A stretch of DNA of 53,510 bases, taken from assembly GCA_945905295.1 (NCBI GenBank), contig CAMDPX010000015.1, positions 1 to 53,510 on the forward strand, read 5' to 3'. Both the position numbers and the translations under genes were made by a program. Positions within the stretch are counted from its first letter, which is position 1. Every line of letters starts with the position of its first letter. The notes beneath the pieces were generated by a model. That model made no database searches. It saw only the letters and a list, made by a program, of their open reading frames with translations, and was not told the DNA's origin. The stretch comes from Planctomyces sp. SH-PL62 (GTDB lineage: Bacteria; Planctomycetota; Planctomycetia; Planctomycetales; Planctomycetaceae). Positions 1 through 7,878 of this stretch are shown piece by piece.

Positions 1-118
1 CGCGCGACGTCCGAAGTCTCACGACTCCGGCTACAAGCTCGTGATTCCGGTTGTGGAGTTGGCGTATCCATGCGGAGGTTCTCGCTCTGATTTGGGAAGT
101 AACGCGGTCAGGGTGTGG

Positions 119-382
119 TTACCAAAAATGCTTGCACTTGGTGCAGCGCCAATTCTGAAATCTCATGGTCAGAAACCAAAACCCGACTCCCCATCCGATG
201 TTGGTGCCGACCACGCCAACACGGCTCCAAAACTGGTCGCCTTGGAAAAACACCAAGGCCAACACCAATTGCGTGATGGCATTGAGGACAAACAAAAGCA
301 CGCCCAGCGGGCGGAGCCAAGAATAATTCTTGATCTCGGTCGCTCCGCACTTCGGGCAAACAGTTTCAGGGGTTGAGGACAT
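119..382 (-). CDS. Small membrane protein with split zinc ribbon
   Basis: An 87-residue protein of unknown function. It opens with a CPKCG motif near residue 9 and closes with CTKCK near the C-terminus, so two CxxC knuckles flank the hydrophobic core and could form one zinc ribbon. Two hydrophobic stretches (about 27-47 and 55-72) look like a membrane hairpin, which would place both zinc knuckles on the same side of the membrane. It is the last gene of the minus-strand block that begins with the ECF sigma factor at 9.6 kb. The gene is short, but the paired cysteines argue that it is real. Confidence 0.6.
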   Translation of the reverse strand: MSSTPETVCPKCGATEIKNYSWLRPLGVLLFVLNAITQLVLALVFFQGDQFWSRVGVVGTNIGWGVGFWFLTMRFQNWRCTKCKHFW

Positions 383-420
383 GATCGCTTTCAGTTCGTG
401 TTGTTGGAGCTATTCGGCAA

Positions 421-1017
421 TCACGGACGCGGCGTCACGTCCCACAGCTTCACTGTCCGATCCCAGCTTGCCGACGCCAGCCGTTTCCCGTCCGGGCTAA
501 ACGCAACGCTCGTGACCATGTCGGCATGCCCTTTCCACGTGAGCGTCTCCTGACCACTCGTGGCGTCCCACACCTTCACCCTCCCATTTCCATTGCCCGC
601 TGCCACCCGCTTTCCGTCCGCGCTAAACGCCACGCTCAAGGACTCGCTGGTATGCTGCAACGCGAGCGTCGCCTGACCGCTCGTAGTGTCCCACACCATC
701 ACCGTCTTATCGTTGCTTGCCGACGCCAACCGTTTCCCGTCCGGGCTAAACGCCACGCTCACAACTTCGCGGGGGTGTCCTTTGAACGTGAGCGTCGGCT
801 GACCCGCTTCGTGTACCTGCGGAGCTTGCGCCTGCTCTTTGACCGGAGCGGCGGAGTCGGCCTGCTGCTTGTCAGCGTTCGGGCCGTTGTCACGTTCCTG
901 ACCGCCCAGCAGCGGGAATGCGAGTCCTACGGAGACCACGACCAGACCCACATAGGTTCTCGCAAGCAACGCAGCGTTTCGAACGCAACGTCCAAACTGT
1001 CTGCCAGTATTCTTCAC
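421..1017 (-). CDS. WD40-repeat protein with N-terminal membrane anchor
   Basis: Three WD40 repeats fill the C-terminal two thirds. Each has the GH...[14 protein letters not shown]...VWD pattern (the middle one is more divergent), and the protein ends inside the third. A full propeller needs about seven blades, so this is a short form that must oligomerise, pair with another protein, or be a remnant. The start chosen is a GTG at 1017, preceded by a purine-rich AAGGGGG about 8 bases upstream. A longer reading to 1146 would add about 43 unconvincing residues and overlap the previous gene. After this start a hydrophobic segment ([13 protein letters not shown]) serves as signal or anchor, followed by a Gln/Ala-rich linker. 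Planctomycetes often pair such proteins with Ser/Thr kinases, as here. Confidence 0.7.
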   Translation of the reverse strand: MKNTGRQFGRCVRNAALLARTYVGLVVVSVGLAFPLLGGQERDNGPNADKQQADSAAPVKEQAQAPQVHEAGQPTLTFKGHPREVVSVAFSPDGKRLASASNDKTVMVWDTTSGQATLALQHTSESLSVAFSADGKRVAAGNGNGRVKVWDATSGQETLTWKGHADMVTSVAFSPDGKRLASASWDRTVKLWDVTPRP

Positions 1018-1114
1018 TGTGGCCCCCTTTCTGCGTTTCTCGACGACAAGTTCAATGTCCGTTGTGCGGACCTCAATCACTGCGAATCGTGTCGGCGCGA
1101 CCAAGCCATGCGTC

Positions 1115-1765
1115 CTAACCCCTTGGATTCTGCGTTTTTCGCTCACGGGATTTCGCGGCTCGCCGACAAGACCACAATCCGAGCATCGCCAGCCCCATCA
1201 TTCCACCGCCGATGATGCAAGATATTCCGGCCTGCCCGTAAAGCAGCCCGCCAGCGATTCGGGCTTCGCCCGGCCGGTCCTTCCTCACGAGAATCGGCAG
1301 GCGCGTGCCGAGGCCCGGCGTGCGTCGGCCCCATTTTCCAAACGAAGGTGAGACTTCAATCTCAAAGCGGCCCGGTTGAAGCACCGGACGAAGCACCACT
1401 TTGGTCGGCCACGGGAACCAAGTTGGATCGAGGTGTTTCACAACGACGCCCCGCTCATTGTCCGCACCGATGGCGAACAGCAGGTTGCTCCCAATCGCCC
1501 AGGCTCCGGGCAGGAAGAACGCGAGGCCGATCATCATGAAGACGCTGAGCATTACGACGGCGCACCCCGCGCGAGTCGGCTTGGCCACGAACTTCCCCGG
1601 CTCCTCCGCCCGCAGTTGCGCCTCCAGCTTGTCGACGATCTGCTTCGCATCCACGAGGCTGCTGCCGGTGGCTTCGCGATGCGCCTTGAAGGCGTCAATC
1701 GTGCGCCCGGAGAAGATCGCATCCTTCACGCGGCGGAGGTTCTCGTCGGATTCCGACATGACCGC
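1115..1765 (-). CDS. Membrane protein with N-terminal ribosomal L7/L12 C-domain-like segment
   Basis: The N-terminal ~45 residues ([19 protein letters not shown]...[16 protein letters not shown]) match the helix-turn pattern of the L7/L12 C-terminal domain, which recurs in bacterial membrane proteins of unknown function. Two membrane segments follow, one around [18 protein letters not shown] and one near the C-terminus ([15 protein letters not shown]). The loop between them resembles DUF3592-type proteins. The start is placed at ATG 1765 because the reading further upstream runs into the palindromic repeat at 1780-1855; a second ATG lies at 1756. No clear ribosome binding site is visible, since the repeat occupies that position. 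Function unknown. Confidence 0.65.
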   Translation of the reverse strand, partial: AVMSESDENLRRVKDAIFSGRTIDAFKAHREATGSSLVDAKQIVDKLEAQLRAEEPGKFVAKPTRAGCAVVMLSVFMMIGLAFFLPGAWAIGSNLLFAIGADNERGVVVKHLDPTWFPWPTKVVLRPVLQPGRFEIEVSPSFGKWGRRTPGLGTRLPILVRKDRPGEARIAGGLLYGQAGISCIIGGGMMGLAMLGLWSCRRAAKSRERKTQNPRG

Positions 1766-1779
1766 CATTTCTTGCTTGA

Positions 1780-1855
1780 GTAGCCACGCTCGCCAAGAGC
1801 GTGGGGGGTTGTGGTTCAATTGCTGCTCTCCCACGCTCTTGGCGAGCGTGGCTAC
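1780..1855. repeat. Palindromic element, family A (GTAGCCACG type), copy 1
   Basis: Inverted arms of about 26 bp (1780-1805 and 1830-1855), starting GTAGCCACGCTCGCCAAGAG and ending with the reverse complement, around a ~24 bp loop. It lies immediately upstream of the ATG of the L7/L12-like gene and just past the stop of the next DUF1579 gene. Two further copies are at 3196-3261 and 34042-34106. Confidence 0.9.
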
Positions 1856-1861
1856 GAAACG

Positions 1862-2902
1862 TCACTTTCGCGGAGTCGATTTGATCGTCAGGTCCATCTG
1901 AACTTTGCCGTCTGGTGTGTTGGTCAGTATGTGAGTTTCGATTGCGCCGTTGCCGATCAGGCGACTGGTGGAAGTTCGCATCAGACCAGTCGCGTCACCG
2001 ACTCCCTTCCACTCAAACGACCGAGCGGCCTCGTTCCACTGACCGATGTTTTCTTCGAGTTCTCCGTTGGAACCCATGCGGACGTACCGAAACGCTTTTT
2101 GGTTGGTGTCGTAGCCTGTGACAAACAGAGACTCTTTATCCCCCAGCCCCGTGCGAGCGAGCACAAACCGTCCGTCGAGAATCCATGCCCCCGACGAGAC
2201 CGACTTCGATGAGCCTCCTTGTGGTGAGACCACGGACGGTCGATGAATGAACTCGACATCCTTGGGGCCGACGAACGATTCCAGCTTCTTCACTTCGTCA
2301 GGGAGCGGTTGAATCGGCGTGCCGATCTTGGCCCATTGCTCCTGAAGCGAATTCGGCGTGAGACCTTTCTGGCGAGTCCGAGTCCAGACCATGTCGAACA
2401 TCTTGACTCCGTCGTTGCGAGCGAGGAGCAGCGAACCGTTGATCGAGTCGTTGCTCGCAAACGTTTCCGTGAGCTTCAGGGTCATGCTCGGCGGTGGATT
2501 CGAATCGACGTGACGGAACGTCTTGCTGGCCGCGTCCCAGGTTCCCGTCACCTTCGACATGTTGCCCGACGATTGGAACGACCAGCCGACATACTTTTGG
2601 GAACTCGCATCGAACGTCCACACAAACAGCGACTTCGTGATCTTGTCCGGTTCACCGACGATGTGATTCACCTCAATGTGCCGCAGAAACCAGCCGTTGG
2701 GAACGAACTCGGCGTGATTCGAGGTGCGGTACTTGATCTCGCGTGGAGTCCACTCGGCCGGCTTGCTCGTGACATCCGAGGTCCAGTCCCCGACGTACTG
2801 GCCGAGAGCCTCAAGCTCCTTCGGCTTTTGTCGCGGCTCTTGCCCGAATGCGCTTCCGCAACACAGCGCAACACAAAGCACGATAATCGTCGGTGATTTC
2901 AT
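1862..2902 (-). CDS. Secreted tandem-DUF1579 protein
   Basis: A 346-residue protein with a cleavable signal peptide (hydrophobic core IIVLCVALCCGSAFG). Two DUF1579-like domains follow, each with the family pattern of a conserved [G]xW near the start, a GWFL/GRF-type strand, a WTFD/GYD 'sample' strand and a GxWD/GQWN motif. The first spans about 30-175 and the second about 200-345. DUF1579 is a lipocalin-like barrel family of unknown function. The start is supported by AAAGGAA about 7 bases upstream. The same paired domains occur in the protein at 7861-8889 and at the C-terminus of the kinase at 3277-7782, so the locus carries six copies of this fold. It probably acts in the periplasm or paryphoplasm. 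Confidence 0.8.
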   Translation of the reverse strand: MKSPTIIVLCVALCCGSAFGQEPRQKPKELEALGQYVGDWTSDVTSKPAEWTPREIKYRTSNHAEFVPNGWFLRHIEVNHIVGEPDKITKSLFVWTFDASSQKYVGWSFQSSGNMSKVTGTWDAASKTFRHVDSNPPPSMTLKLTETFASNDSINGSLLLARNDGVKMFDMVWTRTRQKGLTPNSLQEQWAKIGTPIQPLPDEVKKLESFVGPKDVEFIHRPSVVSPQGGSSKSVSSGAWILDGRFVLARTGLGDKESLFVTGYDTNQKAFRYVRMGSNGELEENIGQWNEAARSFEWKGVGDATGLMRTSTSRLIGNGAIETHILTNTPDGKVQMDLTIKSTPRK

Positions 2903-2938
2903 GGAAGGTTCCTTTTGAAAGAGTTATTGGCCGCTCCG

Positions 2939-3181
2939 TCACTTCTTCGTTGTTTTGGACTTTGCTCGCCACCAAGCGAGAACCACCGGAGCCATGAAGG
3001 CGACGCCGGTCGGCCCCAGATACAGGACCGGATCGTCGCCATAGTATTCGTCGTTGCCGTGCCAGCGCGTTCCGAGTTGCATCAACACGGTGACAGAAAT
3101 CACGAACGCAATGAACGCCCACAACGTCATCCGCAAGAAGGGGACATGTACGGCAGAGAGCAACTTGAACCACTCAAACAT
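2939..3181 (-). CDS. Small two-helix membrane protein
   Basis: An 80-residue protein starting at ATG 3181 with GGAAAC just upstream. It has two hydrophobic helices (MTLWAFIAFVISVTVLMQL and GVAFMAPVVLAWW) and a basic tail (RAKSKTTKK). No family is recognised. It lies between the large kinase gene and the DUF1579 gene, in the same direction, and is separated from the kinase by palindromic element A copy 2. The hydrophobic pattern and start fit a real gene; the longer reading upstream is a shadow. Confidence 0.6.
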   Translation of the reverse strand: MFEWFKLLSAVHVPFLRMTLWAFIAFVISVTVLMQLGTRWHGNDEYYGDDPVLYLGPTGVAFMAPVVLAWWRAKSKTTKK

Positions 3182-3195
3182 GCTCGTTTCCTTGG

Positions 3196-3261
3196 GTAGC
3201 CACGCTCGCCAAGAGCGTGGGGAAAGTCGCAGAGAACCCACGTTCTGGCGAACGTGGCTAC
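3196..3261. repeat. Palindromic element, family A, copy 2
   Basis: Arms 3196-3222 and 3237-3261, about 25 bp each. The left arm matches copy 1 (GCTCGCCAAGAGC) while the right arm carries the GTTCTGGCGAAC variant seen in copy 3, so the two arms have diverged. It lies just downstream of the kinase stop codon and upstream of the small membrane protein. Confidence 0.9.
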
Positions 3262-3276
3262 GGTTTTGAACAGACC

Positions 3277-6200
3277 CTAATTCTTCCGCCGCTTGTCTTG
3301 CGTCATGTCCAACATCACGCGGCCGGTTTCGTCTTTGATCGTGGCCTGATTGTCGAATGTGTCGTCGTTGACCCAGCGGTTGAAGCCGGTGCCGGTCCAG
3401 CCGGTCGGCATGTCGATCGCACGAAAATGAAAACCGCTTGAGGCTTCGTCCCAGGTCAGTCGCCATTCGCCGCGGGAGCCATCCGCGTTGAAGAACCAGA
3501 AGCGGTTCGACTTTTCCATCGGTTCGTAGGTCGCGATCCAGATCGAAGTGAGTTCGTCTTTCTCGTTGAAGGCGCGCGTCATCAGGAATCGGCCGCCGAG
3601 AATCCAGACGCTCGTTTCGCGGATCGTTTCTTCGCGTGGCAGCGGATTCCAAACGGAGGGTTTGTACTTCGCGCGAATCGTCCACTCGCCCGCGAACTTG
3701 TTGAGTTGCGACAGTTCGGCCGGCTCGGCGACGTGCGATTTCGCGGTGGGAACATCGACCTTGGCAATCGCGGCCTTGCGAGTCGCCGTCCAGCGGCCGG
3801 CGTCTTTCATGCCCATCACGTATTGGAATCGTAGCTTGGCCTCGATGTGGTCGGCGTCCACGAATCGTTCGCTGGAAAACAGATTCGAAGCATCGGGCAA
3901 CATCCGGAGTTCGAGCGATTTCGTCGCATCGTCCCACGGTCCACGCCACTCGAACGCCTTGCCGTTGCTGCTGAAGAACCATTGCCGAAACGCGCCGAGG
4001 TTTTGATCGAACGTGAGGAAGAGCAGTCGCTCGTTACCACCATTGACCTCTGGCGAGCGGGGTGGCGTCAGCCCCCCGGTGTTGTTGTCGTCGCCGGACC
4101 GGGGGGCTGACGCCGCCCCGCTCGCCTGCGGAATTTTCTTCGCGTGTGAAAGCAGGAAATAATCGCCGAGCGTCCTCTCGGACGCCGTGTTCATCGTCAG
4201 CCTGGTTTCGTTCGGCGAATTGTCGAACTCTCGGAAGGCGTACTCCGTTTCCCAAGCTCCGACCCAGCGGTCGAGCGAATTCGGCCCGGTCAGTCGATTG
4301 TGACGACCGTGCCGCGAGTCGAAGTCGGTCGGGAGCTTGTCGCGGTCGTAGGCGACCAACTCCAGATCGTCGAACCAACCGCTGCCGCTCCCTTCGACAT
4401 GGCACATGGCATAGAAGTGATCGGCCTGCGGATACGCATCGAGCGCGTCGGTCTTCTCGAACAGATGCCAACCCGGCTGATCCGCCGTCACGCCGACGAG
4501 ATCATGCACTCCGAGAAACTCGCTGCCGCGAAAGTAGTTGAACTTGATGATCGCTCGCGCGTCCTTGTCTCCTTCAAACTTCGCCCAGCCCTTGAGCGCG
4601 TACCGCTTCGTCCGATCCGCCTTCAGATCGTTGCCGAACACGACGCCGCGAGTCCCTTTGCCGCTGATTTGCAGCGACCGCTGCCCGGTGTGTCCACCGT
4701 TGACGACCTCGCAACGAAAATCCGAACCGTCGTTGTGCCACGCTCGCCAGTCGCGCGGCAACTGCGTGAGTCCCGTGTTCTCGAACGACGGATCAGTGAT
4801 CAGGTTGCTGCCGGTGGAACTCGCCCCCTTCGTCGGTGCCTTCTTTGGCTCCGGCAGCGGCAGCGGTTGAACGGTCGCGGCATAGGTGTTGGGTCGCCAT
4901 TTCCCGTCGTCATCGACGTTCAGCATCACCGTTTCCCAAAGCCCCTTGTGCTTCTCGAAGTCGGAGACGTACTGCACCGCCGCGTATCGGCCGGGCGGCA
5001 GTCCGAGGAACTCGTCGATCAGTCGCACTCGTTGCAGCGTCCGGTTTTCGACCTTGCCCGCAGTGTCCCGAATCTGTTGATACAGCGGCACAACCTGTTC
5101 GCGCTTCGCTTGTTTCTTGGCGAGGTTCGATCCGAGGTCGTAGAGCTTGTCGAAATTCTCTTCGTCTGCCACAGCCAGAAACGCCTCGGCTGCTTTGAGG
5201 ACGTTGCGTTCCTCTTGGCCCAGCAACTCGACAACAACCTGTCCCTTCATCGCCTGCCGCACGGCATCGACAGGCAGCGACACCCGAAAGCCGATTTGTT
5301 CGAGTCGGACCAATGCACCGAGCGTGTGGCGATACGATGCACGGCAGGCGAACGCGGGGAAGGGCCAAGCGCTACCCCGCATCACACGCACTGCGTCGTC
5401 TTTTGGTGGTGGGCCATTGGGGTCGAGAGCGGGCTGCTCCTGAAATTGGCCGTAGTACGTGAGTTCCCACGGATCCTGGCACCATTCCCACACATTGCCC
5501 TGGAGGTCGTGCATGCCGAAGGGATTCGCCTGCAATTCTCCCACGGCATGTGTGCGGTTGGCCGAGTTCCGGCCGATCCAAGCAATCTGGTCAAGTTGTT
5601 CGTCCCCATCGCCGCTCGAATACTTCATCGTCGATCCGGCGCGGCACGAAAACTCCCATTCGGCTTCCGTCAGCAGGCGGTAGCCGACGCCGTTGAGTTG
5701 CGTTGCGCCATCATCACGGCGGGAATTGTCTGGCTGCTGTTTCTCCTGCTGGCTCAGCTTCGCGCAGAACGCGACCGCCTCGTGCCAACTGACCATTTCC
5801 ACGGGGTGGTTCGTCGTGTCCAGGCCAGCGACTGCATCTTTCCCCGGACCAGTCACGGAAAAGTGGGACGGGTTCTTCCCCATCACTTTTTCGTATTGCG
5901 CCTGCGTGACTTCGTAGATTCCCACATAGCGCGGTTGCGAGAGGATCACCTTGTGTTGAGGGCCTTCACTCTTCGCGCAGCGCTGCGCAAACTCGTTGTC
6001 GTCGGCGATCTTGAGAGCCTCCTCGATTTCAGCGGGCGTGCTGCCCATCATGTATTCACCCGGCGGGATGAGGACGAACTTCATGCCGATGGAGTTCTTG
6101 TACTCGACCGGCACGCCGAGATGCTTGGCCCAGGCTTCCTGATGTTTTTTCGCCTGTTCGGCATCGAACGGTGCGATCGCTCGTGGTGGGATGTCTTTCG

Positions 6201-7782
6201 GCCGACTTTTTTTGTCGTGCTTCGCGGCAACGCCGTTGGCTTCCGGCTTGCGATTCAGCGTGACAATCACTTTGCCCCAACGCGAAAGCTTGAAGTTGCC
6301 TCCTTTGATTTCGACGTCATTGCGATCGCCGTTCAGCTTGAGCTCGTAATCGCCGGACGGCAGCAGCGTGACCTGTGAACCGGTCGTGATGTCGATGACA
6401 TCAATTTGCTCGCCACCCTGCTTGATGACGACCTCCACACCATCGACTTCCGACTGAATCTCGACGCGGCCCTTGCTGGTCTGCACGAAGATCACACCGG
6501 CCAACAAGGCTGCGACACCCATGCACAGCACCGCAACCAGCGTCCGCGCTCGACGCTTCGGTGGTGATGCGGCGGGTTTCGCAAACGGAGCCAGTGCCTC
6601 GGCGACAGCGGCAGGAGTTTGAAACCGCTCGGCCGCTTTCTTGGCCATCATCCGAGCGACGACGTTCGACAACTCTTGCGGTACGTCGCCGCGCAGCTTC
6701 GTCAGCGACTCCGGCACTAGCTCGGCATGCGCCTTGAGCTTGGCGATGATGCTGTCCGAGACAAACGGCGGCTTGCCGGTCAGCAGGAAATGCAGCGTGC
6801 AACCGAGACTGTAGATATCCGCGCGAATGTCCGCCGAGTGCGCATCCTTGGCCTGCTCCGGCGCGATGTAGTCCGGCGTCCCCATCACGCTGCCAGCCAT
6901 CGTGAGGTGCCCGTGGCCGACGCTGCCAGCGTCGGCGTTTTGGCTGGTTTGGACGCTGGCAGCGTCCACCACGACGGACTCCGTCACGAACCCAGCCAGA
7001 CCGAAATCCAGAATCCGCACCTGCCCCTCGGCCGAGAGCATCAAGTTGTGCGGCTTGATGTCGCGGTGAACCATCCCCTTCTCGTGAGCGTGTTGCAGCC
7101 CCTCGGCCGCCTGTCGGATGCACTCGCACGCTTCGACGACGGACATTGGTCCCCGATGCTTCACCACGCTCGCGAGGTCGGTCCCCTCGACGAACTCCAT
7201 CACCAGGAAGTGAACTTCGCCGGCCTGCTCGGCGTCGTAGGCGGTGACGATGTTGGGATGAGTCAGCTTCGCCGCCGCCTGCACCTCGCGCCGAAACCGC
7301 TCGACTGCCTGCGGCTGCCGGATCAGTTGCGAGTTGATGAGCTTGATCGCGACCGGCCGATTCATCAGCCGATGCTCGGCCCGATAGACGTTCCCCATGC
7401 CGCCGCGACCGATCAGTTCGACGATGCGGTAACGCGGATGGTCCTGCAATTCGGCGGGCAACTCCTCGACACAGACCGCCTCACCCGATTGCACCAGCAA
7501 CGTGGCGGAATGGGCCGAGTCGTGGCCGACGCAGCTTGCGTCGGCGCCCGGATCGGTGCGGACGCTGGCCCACCGCGGCGGGTCCGGCACGGCGATGCTC
7601 GGCTGCGCAATCTTCACCAGCCCGACGAACGTGTCGTCTTTCAAATCCAGCAACGTCTCGCAGCACTCGCGGCAGACTTCGAGATGCTGCTCGACCGACG
7701 ACGACTCGTCCGCCGCGAGCTTGCCTTGCCCGAACGCGATCAACTGATCTTTGGGCGGATGATTGAGCGAATCGGTAGTCAT
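3277..7782 (-). CDS. Ser/Thr protein kinase with anti-sigma-like zinc motif, FGE-sulfatase and two DUF1579-like domains
   Basis: A 1501-residue multidomain protein. Residues ~10-50 hold an HLEVCRECC motif (HxxxCxxC), like zinc anti-sigma domains. The kinase (~118-400) has GRGGMGNVY (125-133), Lys147, HRDIKPHN (239-246) and DFG (259-261). A transmembrane helix at ~413-434 divides a cytoplasmic kinase from an exported part: PEGA-like region, FGE-sulfatase-like domain (~560-840; GMKFVLIPPGEYMMGS, ending GFRV), a CBM-like jelly-roll segment (~1020-1160) and two DUF1579-like domains (~1175-1500). Only one of the two FGE catalytic cysteines is apparent, so enzymatic activity is doubtful. Palindromes sit in frame in the linker, activation loop and C-terminal part (separate entries). 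AAGGA precedes the ATG. The nearby ECF gene suggests sigma control by phosphorylation. Confidence 0.9.
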   Translation of the reverse strand: MTTDSLNHPPKDQLIAFGQGKLAADESSSVEQHLEVCRECCETLLDLKDDTFVGLVKIAQPSIAVPDPPRWASVRTDPGADASCVGHDSAHSATLLVQSGEAVCVEELPAELQDHPRYRIVELIGRGGMGNVYRAEHRLMNRPVAIKLINSQLIRQPQAVERFRREVQAAAKLTHPNIVTAYDAEQAGEVHFLVMEFVEGTDLASVVKHRGPMSVVEACECIRQAAEGLQHAHEKGMVHRDIKPHNLMLSAEGQVRILDFGLAGFVTESVVVDAASVQTSQNADAGSVGHGHLTMAGSVMGTPDYIAPEQAKDAHSADIRADIYSLGCTLHFLLTGKPPFVSDSIIAKLKAHAELVPESLTKLRGDVPQELSNVVARMMAKKAAERFQTPAAVAEALAPFAKPAASPPKRRARTLVAVLCMGVAALLAGVIFVQTSKGRVEIQSEVDGVEVVIKQGGEQIDVIDITTGSQVTLLPSGDYELKLNGDRNDVEIKGGNFKLSRWGKVIVTLNRKPEANGVAAKHDKKSRPKDIPPRAIAPFDAEQAKKHQEAWAKHLGVPVEYKNSIGMKFVLIPPGEYMMGSTPAEIEEALKIADDNEFAQRCAKSEGPQHKVILSQPRYVGIYEVTQAQYEKVMGKNPSHFSVTGPGKDAVAGLDTTNHPVEMVSWHEAVAFCAKLSQQEKQQPDNSRRDDGATQLNGVGYRLLTEAEWEFSCRAGSTMKYSSGDGDEQLDQIAWIGRNSANRTHAVGELQANPFGMHDLQGNVWEWCQDPWELTYYGQFQEQPALDPNGPPPKDDAVRVMRGSAWPFPAFACRASYRHTLGALVRLEQIGFRVSLPVDAVRQAMKGQVVVELLGQEERNVLKAAEAFLAVADEENFDKLYDLGSNLAKKQAKREQVVPLYQQIRDTAGKVENRTLQRVRLIDEFLGLPPGRYAAVQYVSDFEKHKGLWETVMLNVDDDGKWRPNTYAATVQPLPLPEPKKAPTKGASSTGSNLITDPSFENTGLTQLPRDWRAWHNDGSDFRCEVVNGGHTGQRSLQISGKGTRGVVFGNDLKADRTKRYALKGWAKFEGDKDARAIIKFNYFRGSEFLGVHDLVGVTADQPGWHLFEKTDALDAYPQADHFYAMCHVEGSGSGWFDDLELVAYDRDKLPTDFDSRHGRHNRLTGPNSLDRWVGAWETEYAFREFDNSPNETRLTMNTASERTLGDYFLLSHAKKIPQASGAASAPRSGDDNNTGGLTPPRSPEVNGGNERLLFLTFDQNLGAFRQWFFSSNGKAFEWRGPWDDATKSLELRMLPDASNLFSSERFVDADHIEAKLRFQYVMGMKDAGRWTATRKAAIAKVDVPTAKSHVAEPAELSQLNKFAGEWTIRAKYKPSVWNPLPREETIRETSVWILGGRFLMTRAFNEKDELTSIWIATYEPMEKSNRFWFFNADGSRGEWRLTWDEASSGFHFRAIDMPTGWTGTGFNRWVNDDTFDNQATIKDETGRVMLDMTQDKRRKN
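4052..4126. repeat. Palindromic element, family B (GGCGAGCGGGG type), in frame inside the kinase gene
   Basis: Arms of 29 bp (4052-4080 and 4098-4126) with one mismatch, around a 17 bp loop. It is translated on the minus strand as about residues 1220-1244 of the kinase, a Ser/Pro/Gly-rich insertion (GAASAPRSGDDNNTGGLTPP) that interrupts the first DUF1579-like domain. A single arm of the same element is at 46633-46661, between ftsH and the DUF4058 gene, which shows that the sequence is mobile or dispersed. Confidence 0.9.
6913..6972. repeat. Palindromic element, family C (GACGCTGCCAGCGTC type), in the kinase activation loop
   Basis: Arms 6913-6933 and 6952-6972 share GACGCTGCCAGCGTC, itself nearly palindromic. 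The element encodes about residues 271-290 (VDAASVQTSQNADAGSVGHG), exactly between DFGLAGFVTES and the TMAGSVMGTPDYIAPEQ activation segment. Related planctomycete kinases have only a short link there. Confidence 0.85.
7522..7573. repeat. Palindromic element, family C variant, in the kinase N-terminal linker
   Basis: Starts GTGGCCGACGC like the activation-loop copy and contains a perfect 9-bp inverted repeat around GCT (GCCGACGCA/TGCGTCGGC, 7525-7545), followed by GGACGCTGGCCCAC. It encodes about residues 70-87 of the kinase (ASVRTDPGADASCVGHD) in the linker between the zinc motif and the kinase domain. Confidence 0.75.
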
Positions 7783-7814
7783 GGCTCGGTCCTTGTGACT
7801 CGCGATGGGGCAAA

Positions 7815-7878
7815 TCAGCCGGAACGCGCTAGCGTCCGGTTCCTGTCGAACAACCGGACGCTAGCGCGTTCCGGCTGA
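7815..7878. repeat. Palindromic element, family D (AGCCGGAACGCG type), copy 1
   Basis: Perfect 27-bp arms (7815-7841 and 7852-7878) around a 10-base loop. The right arm contains the TAG stop and the last few codons of the DUF1579 gene at 7861-8889. The rest fills the gap to the kinase start. A second copy is at 16529-16600. Confidence 0.93.

Noticed and set aside
1-40. A single arm (CCGAAGTCTCACGACTCCGG) that looks like half of another palindromic element
   Set aside because: The other arm would lie outside the window, so the element cannot be confirmed.
4300-6378. A 692-residue reading frame on the plus strand
   Set aside because: It is antisense to the kinase gene, which has clear domains throughout; the plus-strand product has no motifs and arises from the high GC content at third positions.
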